DNA of 64,000 nt from Rhizobium sp. Root482. Lineage in GTDB: Bacteria > Pseudomonadota > Alphaproteobacteria > Rhizobiales > Rhizobiaceae. Within the stretch, counting starts at the first letter, position 1; every line of letters starts with the position of its first letter. Below the pieces are notes generated by a model. The model did no database searches. It was not told the DNA's origin and worked only from the letters and a program-made list of their open reading frames with translations. Where the stretch lies: positions 330,458-394,457 of the forward strand of contig NZ_LMFA01000021.1 in NCBI RefSeq assembly GCF_001426565.1, in the 5' to 3' direction. Shown here in pieces: positions 18,173 through 27,546 of the stretch. The position numbers and the translations under genes were made by a program.

Positions 18173-18756
18173 CAGGCCTCCTCTCCGACCCAGGTGACGA
18201 TCTCGGAAAGCTCCGGGCGCGGGCGTTCGGTCGGGGGAACCTGCGGCGTGCCGATATGGATGAAGCCGGCGATCCTTTCACCGGGCTCGACGCCGAGCAG
18301 CGGATGGGCCGCCGCGTCGAAGGCATACCATTCGGTCAGCCAGTTGGAGGCATAGCCATAGGCATTGGCGGCCATCAGGAGATTGAGGCAGACGGCGCCG
18401 GCCGACATGAGCTGTTCCCATTCGGGCACCTTGACATGCGGAGCGGCCTTGCTGACGACGGCGACGACCACGGGCGCGCGCGTCAGGCGAGCATTTTCCA
18501 CCTTGACCATCTCCTCCGACAGGTCCGGCCGGGCCACCAGCGCCATCTTGGCCAGTTCCGCGCTCAGCCGCGCCCGCTCCTCGCCGCGATAGACGATGAA
18601 GCGCCAGGGGGCGAGCTTGCCGTGATCCGGCACCCGCGAGGCGAGCCTCAGCATCTCCTCGATCTCCGCGGTTCCAGGGCCTGGGCCGCCCATCTGGAAG
18701 GCCGGGATCGAGCGGCGGGTCGCCAGATAGTCACGCAGGCTGATTTCGGTTTTCAT
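18172..18756 (-). CDS. Nitroreductase family protein, YdjA-like
   Basis: 194-residue FMN-dependent oxidoreductase of the minimal nitroreductase type. RRSIPAF near the start binds the FMN phosphate, and [11 protein letters not shown] corresponds to the SxxxxQPWRF motif as found in the YdjA branch. It acts as a dimer on nitro or quinone compounds using NAD(P)H. First gene of a two-gene unit with the flavin reductase. Confidence 0.87.
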   Translation of the reverse strand: MKTEISLRDYLATRRSIPAFQMGGPGPGTAEIEEMLRLASRVPDHGKLAPWRFIVYRGEERARLSAELAKMALVARPDLSEEMVKVENARLTRAPVVVAVVSKAAPHVKVPEWEQLMSAGAVCLNLLMAANAYGYASNWLTEWYAFDAAAHPLLGVEPGERIAGFIHIGTPQVPPTERPRPELSEIVTWVGEEA

Positions 18757-18869
18757 CGCTGTCCATTTCCACTAGTTTGCCATCGGTGCGGCACCCTCCG
18801 CATCTTCCCGCCATCGAGGCAGCCACGAAATTGCCATACCGACGCTTCAAGTGGAGCCACGCACTCAGG

Positions 18870-19901
18870 ATGTCAACTGCCGCCATGCGCCTCCCCGCCG
18901 CCCCTTCTCTTTGCCTTGCCGCAGCGCTGGCTTTTGCCGCCTTCGGCACTTCGGGCGCCCGCGCGCAAGAGGCGGCCGATCCGTTCAAGAGCTTCCCGTC
19001 CATTTCCGGCGCGCAGAAAATGCCCAAGCTCAACAGCTTCAATCCGCTGACGGCGGAAGCGGTGAGCGAAGGGCCGGAGGCCAAGGATATCAGGCTGGAA
19101 GCGCTCCTGACGGACAAGGGTAAGCCAGTGGAACAGGGGCTGACCTGGCGCGTCTTCAGCCCCATTCCCGGCACCGACGGGAAGCTGCCGCTGCTGGCAA
19201 CCTCCGAAGGCGGCTCGGCCGCGTTCCAGCTCATCCCCGGCGAATATTTTGTAAACGTCGCCTTCGGGCGCGCCGGCGCGACGCGCAAGATCAGGGTGGC
19301 GGAGACCGGGCCGGTGGACACGCAGGTCCTCGTGCTCGATGCCGGCGGCGTCATGCTGAACGCGGTCTCGGGCAGTGATGTACGCATTCCGCCGAAAGAG
19401 CTGAGCTTTTCGATCTTTTCCGCCGACGAGAAGGAAGATGGCGAACGGGCGCTGGTGGTGGCCGACGTCAAGGCCAATACCGTCGTGCGGCTGAACACCG
19501 GCACCTATCACGTCGTGTCCAATTATGGCGCCGTCAATGCCGTCATCCGCGCCGATATCCAGGTGGAGGCCGGCAAGCTGACCTCGGCGACGATCCAGCA
19601 CCGGGCCGCCAAGCTGACGCTGAAACTCGTTTCCGAGCCCGGCGGTGAGGCAATTGCCGATACGGCCTGGTCGATTCTGACATCCTCCGGCGACGTGGTC
19701 AGCGAAAGCGTCGGCGCCTTTCCGACGCTCATTCTTGCCGAGGGCGACTATACGGCGATCGCCCGCAACAAGGACAAGATCTTCCAGCGCGATTTCAAGG
19801 TTAGCGCCGGTGTCAATACCGATGTCGAGGTGCTTTTGAACGACAGTTCTGCGCAGGCTCCCGCGCCGGAAACCGCAGGCGCCGCCGACGCGCTGGACTG
19901 A
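18870..19901 (+). CDS. Exported protein of unknown function
   Basis: 343-residue protein with a signal peptide (hydrophobic APSLCLAAALAFAAF, cleavage near ARAQE). The mature part reads as repeated beta-rich modules of about 80 residues with recurring patterns such as GEYFVNVAFG, GTYHVVSNYG and GDYTAIARN, each followed by a charged strand; this resembles carboxypeptidase-regulatory or Ig-like folds. Probably periplasmic. Start uncertain: ATGs at 18870 and 18885 are both near the signal peptide; the longer open frame from 18777 lacks support. Monocistronic, ended by the hairpin at 19938. Confidence 0.7.
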   Translation: MSTAAMRLPAAPSLCLAAALAFAAFGTSGARAQEAADPFKSFPSISGAQKMPKLNSFNPLTAEAVSEGPEAKDIRLEALLTDKGKPVEQGLTWRVFSPIPGTDGKLPLLATSEGGSAAFQLIPGEYFVNVAFGRAGATRKIRVAETGPVDTQVLVLDAGGVMLNAVSGSDVRIPPKELSFSIFSADEKEDGERALVVADVKANTVVRLNTGTYHVVSNYGAVNAVIRADIQVEAGKLTSATIQHRAAKLTLKLVSEPGGEAIADTAWSILTSSGDVVSESVGAFPTLILAEGDYTAIARNKDKIFQRDFKVSAGVNTDVEVLLNDSSAQAPAPETAGAADALD

Positions 19902-19937
19902 GCGAAATTTTCATTTCATGAAGCCTGCATAGGAAAA

Positions 19938-19965
19938 GGGCGCCACTCCGGCGCCCCTTCCCATT
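19938..19965. terminator. Bidirectional terminator hairpin
   Basis: GGGCGCC, loop ACTCC, GGCGCCC. On the minus strand it is followed by TTTTCC and would end the thrS transcript; on the plus strand a weaker CTTCCCATTTT follows. It lies between two convergent genes. Confidence 0.75.
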
Positions 19966-19976
19966 TTCTGATCAGT

Positions 19977-21965
19977 TCAGGCAGCCGACGATTTCCGTCG
20001 CTCGGCCCTGCGCTTCAGGTCCGGCGGCGTTGCCTCCGAGACCAGCGCGGCGACCGCCTCGTCCAGCGTCATCGGGGTTTGCGCCTGCGAGCCGAGCCTG
20101 CGGATATTGACCGTGCGTTCCTCCGCCTCGCGCTTGCCGCAGACGATGATCACCGGAACCTTGGTGACGGAATGCTCGCGCACCTTGTAGTTGATCTTCT
20201 CGTTGCGGAAATCGGTCTCGACGTTCAGGCCGGCATCGCGCAGCATCTCGGCGACTTCGCGGCCGTAATCGTCGGCCTCCGAAGTGATGGTGGCGACGAC
20301 GACCTGCAGCGGCGAGATCCACAGTGGCATATGGCCGGCGAAATTCTCGATCAGGATGCCGAGGAAACGCTCCATCGAGCCGCAAATGGCGCGGTGGATC
20401 ATCACCGGCTGCTGCTTTTCCGAATTCTGGTTGATGTAGAAGGCACCGAACCGTTCCGGCAGGTTGAAATCGACCTGCGTCGTGCCGCACTGCCATTCGC
20501 GGCCGATTGCGTCCTTCAGCGTATATTCGAATTTCGGCCCGTAGAAAGCGCCCTCGCCCGGCAGGATGCCGGTCTTGATGCGGCCTTCCGACTGTTCCTC
20601 AATGGTTTTCAGCACGTCCGTCATCACGCTTTCGGCGCGATCCCAGAGCGCATCCTCGCCGACGCGCTTTTCCGGCCGGGTGGAGAGCTTGACGACGATT
20701 TCCTTGAAGCCGAAATCCTCATAGACCGAGAGGATCAGGTCGTTGATGCGCAGGCATTCGGCGGCCATCTGCTCGTCGGTACAGAACACATGGGCATCGT
20801 CCTGCGTGAAGCCCCGCACGCGCATCAACCCGTGCAGCGCGCCGGAAGGCTCGTAGCGATGGACATTGCCGAATTCGGCAAGCCGGATCGGCAGTTCGCG
20901 GTAGGATTTGAGCCCGTGCTTGAAGATCTGGATATGGCCGGGGCAGTTCATCGGCTTCAACGCGAAGACACGGTCGTCGTCGGTCTCGTCGCCGGCCACC
21001 GTCACCTTGAACATGTTGTCGCGGTACCAGCCCCAGTGACCGGAGGTCTCCCAGAGCGACTTGTCGAGCACCTGCGGCGCGTTCACCTCCTGATAGGTGC
21101 CTTCGAGGCGACGGCGCATATAGGAGACCAGCGTCTGGAAGATGCGCCAGCCCTTGCCGTGCCAGAAGACGACGCCCGGACCCTCTTCCTGGAAATGGAA
21201 CAGGTCCATCTCGCGGCCAAGGCGGCGATGGTCGCGCTTTTCGGCCTCGGCCAGCACGTGCAGATACTGGTCGAGCTCTTCCTGGGTGTGCCAGGCCGTG
21301 CCGTAGATGCGCGTCAGCATCGGATTGTTTGAATCGCCGCGCCAATAGGCGCCAGCCACCTTCATCAGCTTGAAGGCCGTGCCGATCTGGCCCGTGGAGG
21401 CCATATGAGGCCCGCGGCAGAGATCGAACCAGTCGCCCTGGTAATAGATCTTCAGGTCCTGCCCCTCGGCAATGGCATCGACCAGTTCGACCTTGTAGGC
21501 CTCGCCCTTGTCGGCAAAGACCTGGCGCGCCTTGTCGCGCGGCCAGACTTCTTTGGTGAAGGGCTTGTTGCGCTGGATGATTTCCTTCATCCGCTTTTCG
21601 ATCTTCGGCAGGTCTTCCGGCGTAAAGGGCTCGTCCTTGGCGAAATCGTAGTAGAAGCCGTTCTCGATCACCGGGCCGATGGTGACCTGGGTTCCCGGCC
21701 ACAATTCCTGCACGGCCTCGGCCATCACATGGGCGGCATCGTGGCGGATCAGTTCCAGCGCGCGGGCATCCTCGCGGGTGACGATTTCGAGCCGGCCGGA
21801 GGTGACGGGATCAGTGAGATCGCGCAATTCGCCATCGAGCGCGATCGCCACGGCCTTCTTCGCCAGCGACTTGGAAATCGATTCGGCAACCTCGCGGCCG
21901 CTCGTGCCGGCGGCATAGCCGCGCACGGAACCATCTGGAAATGTAAGGGAAACAGCATCAGACAT
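19977..21965 (-). CDS. thrS: Threonyl-tRNA synthetase
   Basis: Charges tRNA-Thr. 662 residues with domains in the usual order: TGS (residues 1-65), the editing/second additional domain with [10 protein letters not shown], the class II catalytic core with the zinc-binding region ([36 protein letters not shown] split by one loop) and the C-terminal anticodon-binding domain. Length is typical. The ATG at 21965 is preceded by AGGAGA. I find no T-box or obvious leader operator in the 250 bases upstream. Confidence 0.98.
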   Translation of the reverse strand: MSDAVSLTFPDGSVRGYAAGTSGREVAESISKSLAKKAVAIALDGELRDLTDPVTSGRLEIVTREDARALELIRHDAAHVMAEAVQELWPGTQVTIGPVIENGFYYDFAKDEPFTPEDLPKIEKRMKEIIQRNKPFTKEVWPRDKARQVFADKGEAYKVELVDAIAEGQDLKIYYQGDWFDLCRGPHMASTGQIGTAFKLMKVAGAYWRGDSNNPMLTRIYGTAWHTQEELDQYLHVLAEAEKRDHRRLGREMDLFHFQEEGPGVVFWHGKGWRIFQTLVSYMRRRLEGTYQEVNAPQVLDKSLWETSGHWGWYRDNMFKVTVAGDETDDDRVFALKPMNCPGHIQIFKHGLKSYRELPIRLAEFGNVHRYEPSGALHGLMRVRGFTQDDAHVFCTDEQMAAECLRINDLILSVYEDFGFKEIVVKLSTRPEKRVGEDALWDRAESVMTDVLKTIEEQSEGRIKTGILPGEGAFYGPKFEYTLKDAIGREWQCGTTQVDFNLPERFGAFYINQNSEKQQPVMIHRAICGSMERFLGILIENFAGHMPLWISPLQVVVATITSEADDYGREVAEMLRDAGLNVETDFRNEKINYKVREHSVTKVPVIIVCGKREAEERTVNIRRLGSQAQTPMTLDEAVAALVSEATPPDLKRRAERRKSSAA

Positions 21966-22190
21966 AAAAATCTCCTATCCAGTCCCGCCAACGAATGCGG
22001 GTGGTATGGGTGGAAGGCCTAAGGACCGGCCAAGTGCGGTGCGCGGTATAAGGGGAAAATGGGGGGATTGGAAGGGGAGCGAGATCAAGACTGTTTCGAT
22101 TATGGCGGATCGCCGTGTCCGTGATTATCGCATTCCCATCAAAACCTTCCCCGCAACAAGCAGCGCCGCGCCTAGTCCCAACGCAGAAGA

Positions 22191-22227
22191 TTGCATCGGT
22201 CCATACTTCTGCTAAGTTACATGTAAC
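22191..22227 (+). promoter_or_regulatory. Candidate promoter and operator of the toxin-antitoxin pair
   Basis: TTGCAT and TAAGTT with a 16-base spacer form a plausible -35/-10 pair. The perfect 12-bp palindrome GTTACATGTAAC (22216-22227) overlaps the -10 end and is 22 bases before the antitoxin ATG, the usual place for an antitoxin operator. Not verified experimentally. Confidence 0.5.
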
Positions 22228-22248
22228 CCAGTTTGCGAGGAAAGCACC

Positions 22249-22467
22249 ATGCCCTCACACCCAAAACCCTCCCGCATAAAGGTTGGCGAACATCGCGCTC
22301 GTCTGCGCGCCCAGGGTCTGCGGCCAATCCAGATCTGGGTGCCGGATGTGCGCGCGGCGTCCTTCAAGGCCGAAGCGCGCCGCCAGGCGCTTGCCGTGGC
22401 GCACAGCCCCGACGCCGGGGACGATCAGGCCTTCATCGACGCAATCTCCGACCGGGGTGATGAATGA
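22249..22467 (+). CDS. Antitoxin, MazE-like (DUF3018 type)
   Basis: 72-residue basic protein with the pattern RAQGLRPIQIWVPDVR followed by an Ala/Arg helix and an acidic C-terminal tail, as in antitoxins paired with PemK/MazF toxins. The N-terminal part probably binds DNA and the C-terminal tail the toxin. Its stop overlaps the toxin start by four bases (ATGA). A GAGGAAAG site precedes the ATG at 22249. It probably represses its own promoter through the palindrome at 22216-22227. Confidence 0.85.
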   Translation: MPSHPKPSRIKVGEHRARLRAQGLRPIQIWVPDVRAASFKAEARRQALAVAHSPDAGDDQAFIDAISDRGDE

Positions 22468-22811
22468 GGCGTGGCGACATCTGGACCGTTGCCGGCGGCG
22501 GGGACTATGCGGGCAAGCCACGCCCGGTCGTCATCGTGCAGGACGATTCATTCGATGAGACGGCCTCGATCACCATTTGCGCCTTCACATCGGATGAAAC
22601 GGAAGCGCCGCTGTTCCGGCTTATCGTCGAGCCCAATGCACGCAACGGCCTTCTCGCCGCCTCTCGTCTGATGGTCGACAAGATCAGCACCGTGCCAAAA
22701 TCGAAAATCGGCAAGCGGATCGGGCGGCTGGACGACGAGGATATACTGCGCCTCAACCGCGCCCTTCTGGTGTTCCTGGGGCTCGCCGTGTCACCCAGAA
22801 TGCAGGATTGA
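22464..22811 (+). CDS. PemK/MazF-family toxin
   Basis: 115-residue protein of the MazF/PemK/CcdB-like fold. The start MRRGDIWTV and the RPVVIVQDD strand are the signature; the Arg of the active-site loop follows the KPRPVVI block. Members are ribosome-independent mRNA endonucleases held inactive by the cognate antitoxin. Translationally coupled to the antitoxin gene. Confidence 0.87.
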   Translation: MRRGDIWTVAGGGDYAGKPRPVVIVQDDSFDETASITICAFTSDETEAPLFRLIVEPNARNGLLAASRLMVDKISTVPKSKIGKRIGRLDDEDILRLNRALLVFLGLAVSPRMQD

Positions 22812-23032
22812 TTGCGCGAGGATGCACGCCGCCTGCTTGGAGAGCGCTGATTATCATCACCGCATACCAAGTTGTTTTGCGGCCTCGTTTTTAACATCTG
22901 GGGCTATCAACACCTGAAAGCAGCCATTCGGCTTAGCCAACCTTATCGCGATGCTTGCGCGAAACGATGACGCGCGCCGACAGGTGGCGACATGTTGTGT
23001 TTTCGGCCCGAGCAAGACATCATCTGGCCACC

Positions 23033-24082
23033 ATGCCCGCCAACAAGTCACAGCATTTCGTACCCCGTTGTTATCTCCGCGCTTTCTGCGCAGATGGCGA
23101 AGGCGCTGCCATCAATTTGTTCAATATGGCCCGCGAGCAGTCGTTCGAATCGGCACCGGCGAAGGGACAGTGCGCAAAACCATACTTCTATGGACGCGAT
23201 GGCGCTCTGGAGCGAGCGTTGCAGGAGCCCGAAGGTGAATACGCCGAAATCATGCGGCGCGTCGTCGAAGATCGCAATTCCGTGGCACAGGCAGACTTTC
23301 TACGCCTCCACACCTTCATGCTGCTGCAGTCCTATCGGAGTGCAGCGTGGATCGAGGGCCAAATCCGGCTAGCAGAGGCGGAACGCGCAACGGTGGCCGA
23401 CGAGGCCACACCGGAGTTGCTGGAAAGCCTGGTTATAACGCACAAGATGGCCCTTCATCTCGCTCTGAGCGCATTCAGGAACAGCGTTGGAGGTACGGCC
23501 CATCTACGGACCCGGATTATCCTCAATCGCACGGCAGTACCATTCTTCACGTCAGATGATCCGGTGGTCTATACCAACCGCTTCCACCTGCAAAAGGACG
23601 TGCTGGGCGGGGCGGGCCTTGGCAGTCCGGGCGCCATGCTCTTCATGCCGCTGACGCCGCAGCTCCTGCTGTTGTCGTTCGACCCGGCCGTCTACCGCCT
23701 AGAGAAAAGGCTGGACGAACTTGGCGTAATCGACCGTGTCTCGGACGTGGCCACCTTCAACGACCTGCAGGCGGTCCACGGTCACGCTAATCTTTATTTT
23801 CGGGACTGGAGCGACCGGGCGCTCGTCGCGTCGATATACGAAAAGGCCAAGCCGCGCCGCAGGGCGACGTGGTATGAGGTTGAGACATTGCAGGAGACGG
23901 AGGCCGGCAGTAACACCTTCGTTGCCATAGCGGAGCGCTGCGTCCGCCACCCTGACCGCAGGGAAATACTTTATACGCAGCGCAACATACCCGCGCCCGC
24001 CGCATGGCCTTTGTTACTGAGTTATACGGAGCACGCACGCCGCGCCAAACGCGGCGTCGACCAAGCCAGTCTTTGGAGATAG
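23033..24082 (+). CDS. DUF4238 protein
   Basis: 349-residue soluble protein starting MPANKSQHFVPRCYLRAF, the N-terminal signature of DUF4238, a family of unknown function found patchily in bacteria. Later motifs include FFTSDDPVVYTNR and FMPLTPQLLLLSF, also family-typical. The ATG at 23033 is chosen for the conserved start; the frame is open further upstream. Codon use is less biased than the neighbours, and the gene adjoins a toxin-antitoxin pair and a non-coding stretch, so it looks acquired. Confidence 0.75.
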   Translation: MPANKSQHFVPRCYLRAFCADGEGAAINLFNMAREQSFESAPAKGQCAKPYFYGRDGALERALQEPEGEYAEIMRRVVEDRNSVAQADFLRLHTFMLLQSYRSAAWIEGQIRLAEAERATVADEATPELLESLVITHKMALHLALSAFRNSVGGTAHLRTRIILNRTAVPFFTSDDPVVYTNRFHLQKDVLGGAGLGSPGAMLFMPLTPQLLLLSFDPAVYRLEKRLDELGVIDRVSDVATFNDLQAVHGHANLYFRDWSDRALVASIYEKAKPRRRATWYEVETLQETEAGSNTFVAIAERCVRHPDRREILYTQRNIPAPAAWPLLLSYTEHARRAKRGVDQASLWR

Positions 24083-24519
24083 TCGCCGCGAGTGGAAGCC
24101 CCTGCTAAAAGACGGTCTTTTCGCTGTCGGCCCCCCGATTGGCAACCGAACTCGACGTCCTGAGCGTCTGTTATCATTAGTTCCTCATCTAAACCTGCTA
24201 GTCGGCTACGGCCCCAAAGCGCTCGCTCACCCAGCCCAATACCGACGACCGCAACTGGCGCAAAACAGCCCCAGCGACATAAAAAATTCCATCCACGCTT
24301 TCCCCGCCCCCCAAACCTCCCGTATTTTGAAACTCCATCCACCGCCGACGGATCGCGTAACGTGTCGATGCGGGTGGAGCGCTTTCGTTTGCTGCGGGTA
24401 CGTGCCGCGAGCGGCGGAAGAGGTGCGCACGCTGCGGAACCGCGAGTTTCTGTTGTTACAGGCTTCCCCTTCCCAAGGGCTGCAAGTCGGCTTGGGTCGG
24501 CCATGCAAGCTGCCGCCCT
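24083..24519. other. 437-base stretch without a supported gene
   Basis: It contains the 15-base inverted repeat AAAAGACGGTCTTTT (about 24106-24120), which could end the DUF4238 transcript. A 160-codon open frame on the minus strand (24022-24504) is Arg-rich and starts without a ribosome site; its wording resembles spurious open frames in rhizobial intergenic repeats and I do not call it. It marks the right edge of the accessory patch. Confidence 0.5.
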
Positions 24520-25047
24520 TCACCCCAGCATCGCTGCAAGCCCGTTGACGGTGTTGGCGTTGCGCAGGGTGCCGATGCCGAGCTTTTTCGTCGTCAGGTG
24601 CGAGAGCAGTTTTGTTTCGCTCGGCTTGCCGCGAAAGTCGATCCAGAGATCGCCGTTGACGAACGACAGGCGGATTTCCGGTGTCGCGATCCGTTCGAGC
24701 ATCGCAAATTCCGGCGCGCCGAGCGGTTTTCGCATCACGCGCACGCAGACATTGGCACCGTCGCCGCCCGGATAGGGATTTGCTGCGGCAAGGCGTTTCC
24801 AGGCTTCTTCGGTGCGCAGGATGATATCGACGGGCTTGCCGAATGTTTCGCGGAAGGCCGTTTCCAGCCGGTTTTCGAGGGTGGCAAGCGGCGCCTGGTC
24901 CGCCTCGAAGATTAGGTTTCCGCTCGCCACCAGCGTGCGCGGATCGGCAAAGCCGAGTGTTTGCGCCATCGCCTTCAAATCCGCCATGACGACACGCCGG
25001 CCGGGGCTAAGCACGATGGAATGCAGGAGGGCGACATAGGTGGTCAT
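24520..25047 (-). CDS. DUF1697 domain-containing protein
   Basis: 175-residue protein of the DUF1697 family, recognised from TYVALLHSIVLSPGRRVVMADL, split here over the first 25 residues, and the TLVASGNLIFEA strand. The family is widespread with unknown function. The ATG at 25047 lacks a strong ribosome site. It lies 36 bases downstream of yidD, same direction, so may be co-transcribed. Confidence 0.8.
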   Translation of the reverse strand: MTTYVALLHSIVLSPGRRVVMADLKAMAQTLGFADPRTLVASGNLIFEADQAPLATLENRLETAFRETFGKPVDIILRTEEAWKRLAAANPYPGGDGANVCVRVMRKPLGAPEFAMLERIATPEIRLSFVNGDLWIDFRGKPSETKLLSHLTTKKLGIGTLRNANTVNGLAAMLG

Positions 25048-25083
25048 CGGGCGCGGCGGTGCTTCATCGGCTCGGTCACGGCA

Positions 25084-25452
25084 TCATCCCTTCTTGCCCT
25101 GCGAAACACGCCACAGGCGCCAGGGCGTCCACCAGCGGAAGCGCCGTTCCAGCATCTCCGGCACCGGATCGAGGCCGGTCGTGCCACCGGGGCCGCAGCG
25201 GGCGACGCGGAAGAGCGTAAGGAAGCCGCCCCGCCACAGGCCATGGCGGCCGATGGCCTCATAGCCGTATTCCGAGCAGGTCGGCAGGTGGCGGCAGGAA
25301 TTGCCGATGAACCCGGAAAGCGTGAGCTGGTAGAGGCGGATAAAACCCATGCCGAGAAGGCGGTCCGGCGTCTTGCGGAACGGACCCTGCCAGTTGCGGC
25401 CCCTATAGGGCCGGCGCGCGGCGGCATGCCGGCAGTCCGGGGCGTCGCACAT
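25084..25452 (-). CDS. yidD: Membrane protein insertion efficiency factor YidD
   Basis: 122-residue amphipathic protein assisting YidC-dependent membrane insertion. The signature is clear: RLYQLTLSGFIGNSCRHLPTC, then SEYGYEAIGRHGLWRGG. The N-terminal 30 residues (DAPDCRHAAARRPYRGR) are a variable basic extension. Positioned between a NifU-like gene (six bases upstream) and DUF1697, a common rhizobial order; here away from rnpA/yidC. Confidence 0.93.
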   Translation of the reverse strand: MCDAPDCRHAAARRPYRGRNWQGPFRKTPDRLLGMGFIRLYQLTLSGFIGNSCRHLPTCSEYGYEAIGRHGLWRGGFLTLFRVARCGPGGTTGLDPVPEMLERRFRWWTPWRLWRVSQGKKG

Positions 25453-25458
25453 CGGCGC

Positions 25459-25902
25459 TCACCCAGCCCTTTCCAGCCGCTTCGCCTCGATCTGGCCGAT
25501 GGCATCGACCACCGCGTCGAAGGTGAGCATGGTGGAGGCGTGGCGCGCCTTGTAGTCCTTGACGGGTTTCAGGAAGCGCATGTCCTCGAAACGGCCGGTC
25601 GGGCCCTCGCCGTCGGCCTTCAGCATGGCCAGCATGTCCTCGCGCGCCGTGCGGATTTCGTCCGCCGTCGCGCCGATGATGTGGCGTGCCATGATCGAGG
25701 ACGAGGCTTGGCCGAGCGCGCAGGCTTTGACCTCATGGGCGAAATCGGCGACCGCGTCGCCCTCCATTTTCAGCCCGACCCGGACCTTCGATCCGCAGAG
25801 CCGCGAATGGGCGCTCGCCTCGGCATCGGCGTCGGCAAGCCGGCCGCTGCGCTCGATATTGCCGGCGAATTCGAGAATCCGGCTGTTGTAAATATTATCC
25901 AT
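25459..25902 (-). CDS. NifU/SufU-like iron-sulfur scaffold protein
   Basis: 147-residue protein of the IscU/SufU/NifU N-terminal fold. Cys36 (SRLCGSK) and Cys61 (EVKACALGQ) occupy the first two cluster-ligand positions; the third, expected near the C-terminal KCATL motif, reads HASTML with no Cys. It may therefore bind a cluster differently or have another role. Start at the second of two adjacent ATGs (25905, 25902) so that MDNIYN leads. Located immediately upstream of yidD. Confidence 0.8.
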   Translation of the reverse strand: MDNIYNSRILEFAGNIERSGRLADADAEASAHSRLCGSKVRVGLKMEGDAVADFAHEVKACALGQASSSIMARHIIGATADEIRTAREDMLAMLKADGEGPTGRFEDMRFLKPVKDYKARHASTMLTFDAVVDAIGQIEAKRLERAG

Positions 25903-26243
25903 CATTCGACGCGATTCCACGGGTTTTGCGCGTTTTCAGGCCATAGGCGCATGATTTTCTATCGTATCCAGGAAAAAAACACAGTGTCTCCGCCTGCGCC
26001 CCTTTCACATATATCCCGGCCTATTATATGCTATGTCGTGTGGAGGCGACAGGTTCGCAAGAGCGAACAGTCGCCTGTTGTTTGGGAAACCGTGCCGGAC
26101 GATCCAGAGTCCTTAACCTCTGAAGATCCGAAAGCCCCGGAGCCCGCCGACGGAAACCAGGCCTGTACGTCAGGTCAATGGCCAGTGGCGAGTTGTCCGA
26201 AAAGATAAACGTCAAGTAACCCGGTGTTACGCAAGAGGCCATT

Positions 26244-26861
26244 ATGGACGCCATCGTCAAGACTTTTCCTCCCCTGCCCGTCAGCGATGGCAGGCCGAGC
26301 CAGAAAGAGGCCGAGGACGCCGTGCGCGTTCTCCTGCGCTGGGCCGGCGACGATCCGCAACGCGAAGGCCTGGTCGATACGCCGGCGCGCGTCGCCAAGG
26401 CTTACAAGGAGCTGTTCTCCGGCTATGACCTTGCCGCCGAGGACGTGCTTGGCCGCACCTTCGAGGAGGTTGCCGGCTATGACGACATGGTGCTGGTGAA
26501 GGACATTCCCTTCTATTCCCATTGCGAGCACCATATGGTGCCGATCATCGGCAAGGCGCATATCGCCTATCTGCCGAATGGAAAGGTGCTCGGCCTGTCC
26601 AAGCTCGCCCGCGTCGTCGATATCTATGGCCGCCGCCTGCAGACGCAGGAAACCATGACGGCGCAGATCGCCAAGGCGATCGATGATACGCTGCAGCCGC
26701 GCGGCGTCGCCATCATGATCGAGGCCGAACATATGTGCATGGCCATGCGCGGCGTGCAGAAACAGGGCTCGACAACGCTGACCACCACCTTTACCGGTGC
26801 CTTCAAGACCGAGCCCGCCGAACAGGCCCGCTTCATGACCATGCTGCGGGGCTTCAAATAG
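26244..26861 (+). CDS. folE: GTP cyclohydrolase I
   Basis: Converts GTP to dihydroneopterin triphosphate, the first step of folate synthesis. 205 residues with the zinc and active-site signature [16 protein letters not shown] and the second block [12 protein letters not shown]; the Cys-His-Cys zinc set is complete. AAGAGG precedes the ATG at 26244. It is followed 24 bases later by hisI in the same direction, the order seen in Rhizobiales. Confidence 0.97.
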   Translation: MDAIVKTFPPLPVSDGRPSQKEAEDAVRVLLRWAGDDPQREGLVDTPARVAKAYKELFSGYDLAAEDVLGRTFEEVAGYDDMVLVKDIPFYSHCEHHMVPIIGKAHIAYLPNGKVLGLSKLARVVDIYGRRLQTQETMTAQIAKAIDDTLQPRGVAIMIEAEHMCMAMRGVQKQGSTTLTTTFTGAFKTEPAEQARFMTMLRGFK

Positions 26862-26885
26862 GCTCCCGCCCAAGGGAGCCTTCCG

Positions 26886-27338
26886 ATGACCATTCCGTTT
26901 GCCCCGCCATCCGCCGACAAGACCGAGCTTGAATCCGGCTCCACTTTTACGCCTCGTTTCGATGCCAACGGGCTGATTACCGCCGTGGTCACCGATGCCG
27001 GGGACGGCGTGCTCCTGATGGTGGCGCATATGAATGCCGAGGCGCTGGCGCTCACCCTTCAAACCGGCATCGCCCATTATTACAGCCGCTCGCGCAAAAG
27101 CCTGTGGAAGAAGGGCGAGACCTCCGGAAACCTGCAGAGCGTGATGGAAATCCGCACCGATTGCGACCAAGACGCGCTCTGGCTGAAGGTGCGCGTCGCC
27201 GGCCATGACGCAACCTGCCATACCGGCCGCCGCTCCTGCTTCTACCGGGTGGTCGAGACCCGCGACGGGGTCACGTCTCTTAACATGGCTGACACCGAAA
27301 TTCATTTCCATCCGGACGAAGTTTACGTCAAAAATTAA
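26886..27338 (+). CDS. hisI: Phosphoribosyl-AMP cyclohydrolase
   Basis: Third step of histidine synthesis, opening the adenine ring of PR-AMP. 150 residues; motifs [13 protein letters not shown] and [18 protein letters not shown] are intact, and the zinc-site Cys lie in [10 protein letters not shown] and [11 protein letters not shown]. No fused HisE domain, as usual in alphaproteobacteria. A GGGAGCC site precedes the ATG. Co-transcribed with folE. Confidence 0.96.
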   Translation: MTIPFAPPSADKTELESGSTFTPRFDANGLITAVVTDAGDGVLLMVAHMNAEALALTLQTGIAHYYSRSRKSLWKKGETSGNLQSVMEIRTDCDQDALWLKVRVAGHDATCHTGRRSCFYRVVETRDGVTSLNMADTEIHFHPDEVYVKN

Positions 27339-27546
27339 GCATCCGGCTTGTTTTGATACAATGTTTTCCCGCGAATTCATAAATTGGCAACCAGACCGGG
27401 AGCCTAATCCTGCAAGGACGACAAGTTCCGCCGGGAACACCCATCGGGACGGTCCGCGATAGAATGGCTTACCGGACGGGCTTGCAGCGCAGCAATGCGG
27501 GGCGTTACGGTCTTTGACAGCGTGTTCTGCGGCATGGAGGTGCCGG
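27339..27546. other. Intergenic region before the patatin gene
   Basis: About 208 bases; AT-richer at the left (TTTTGATACAATGTTTTCC). No terminator or operator with clear symmetry seen. Confidence 0.35.

Noticed and set aside
21966-22190. T-box or leader operator before thrS
   Set aside because: No T-box sequence and no tRNA-like fold; T-boxes are not expected in alphaproteobacteria.
24022-24504. 160-codon minus-strand open frame
   Set aside because: Arg-rich, overlaps the end of the DUF4238 gene, no ribosome site.
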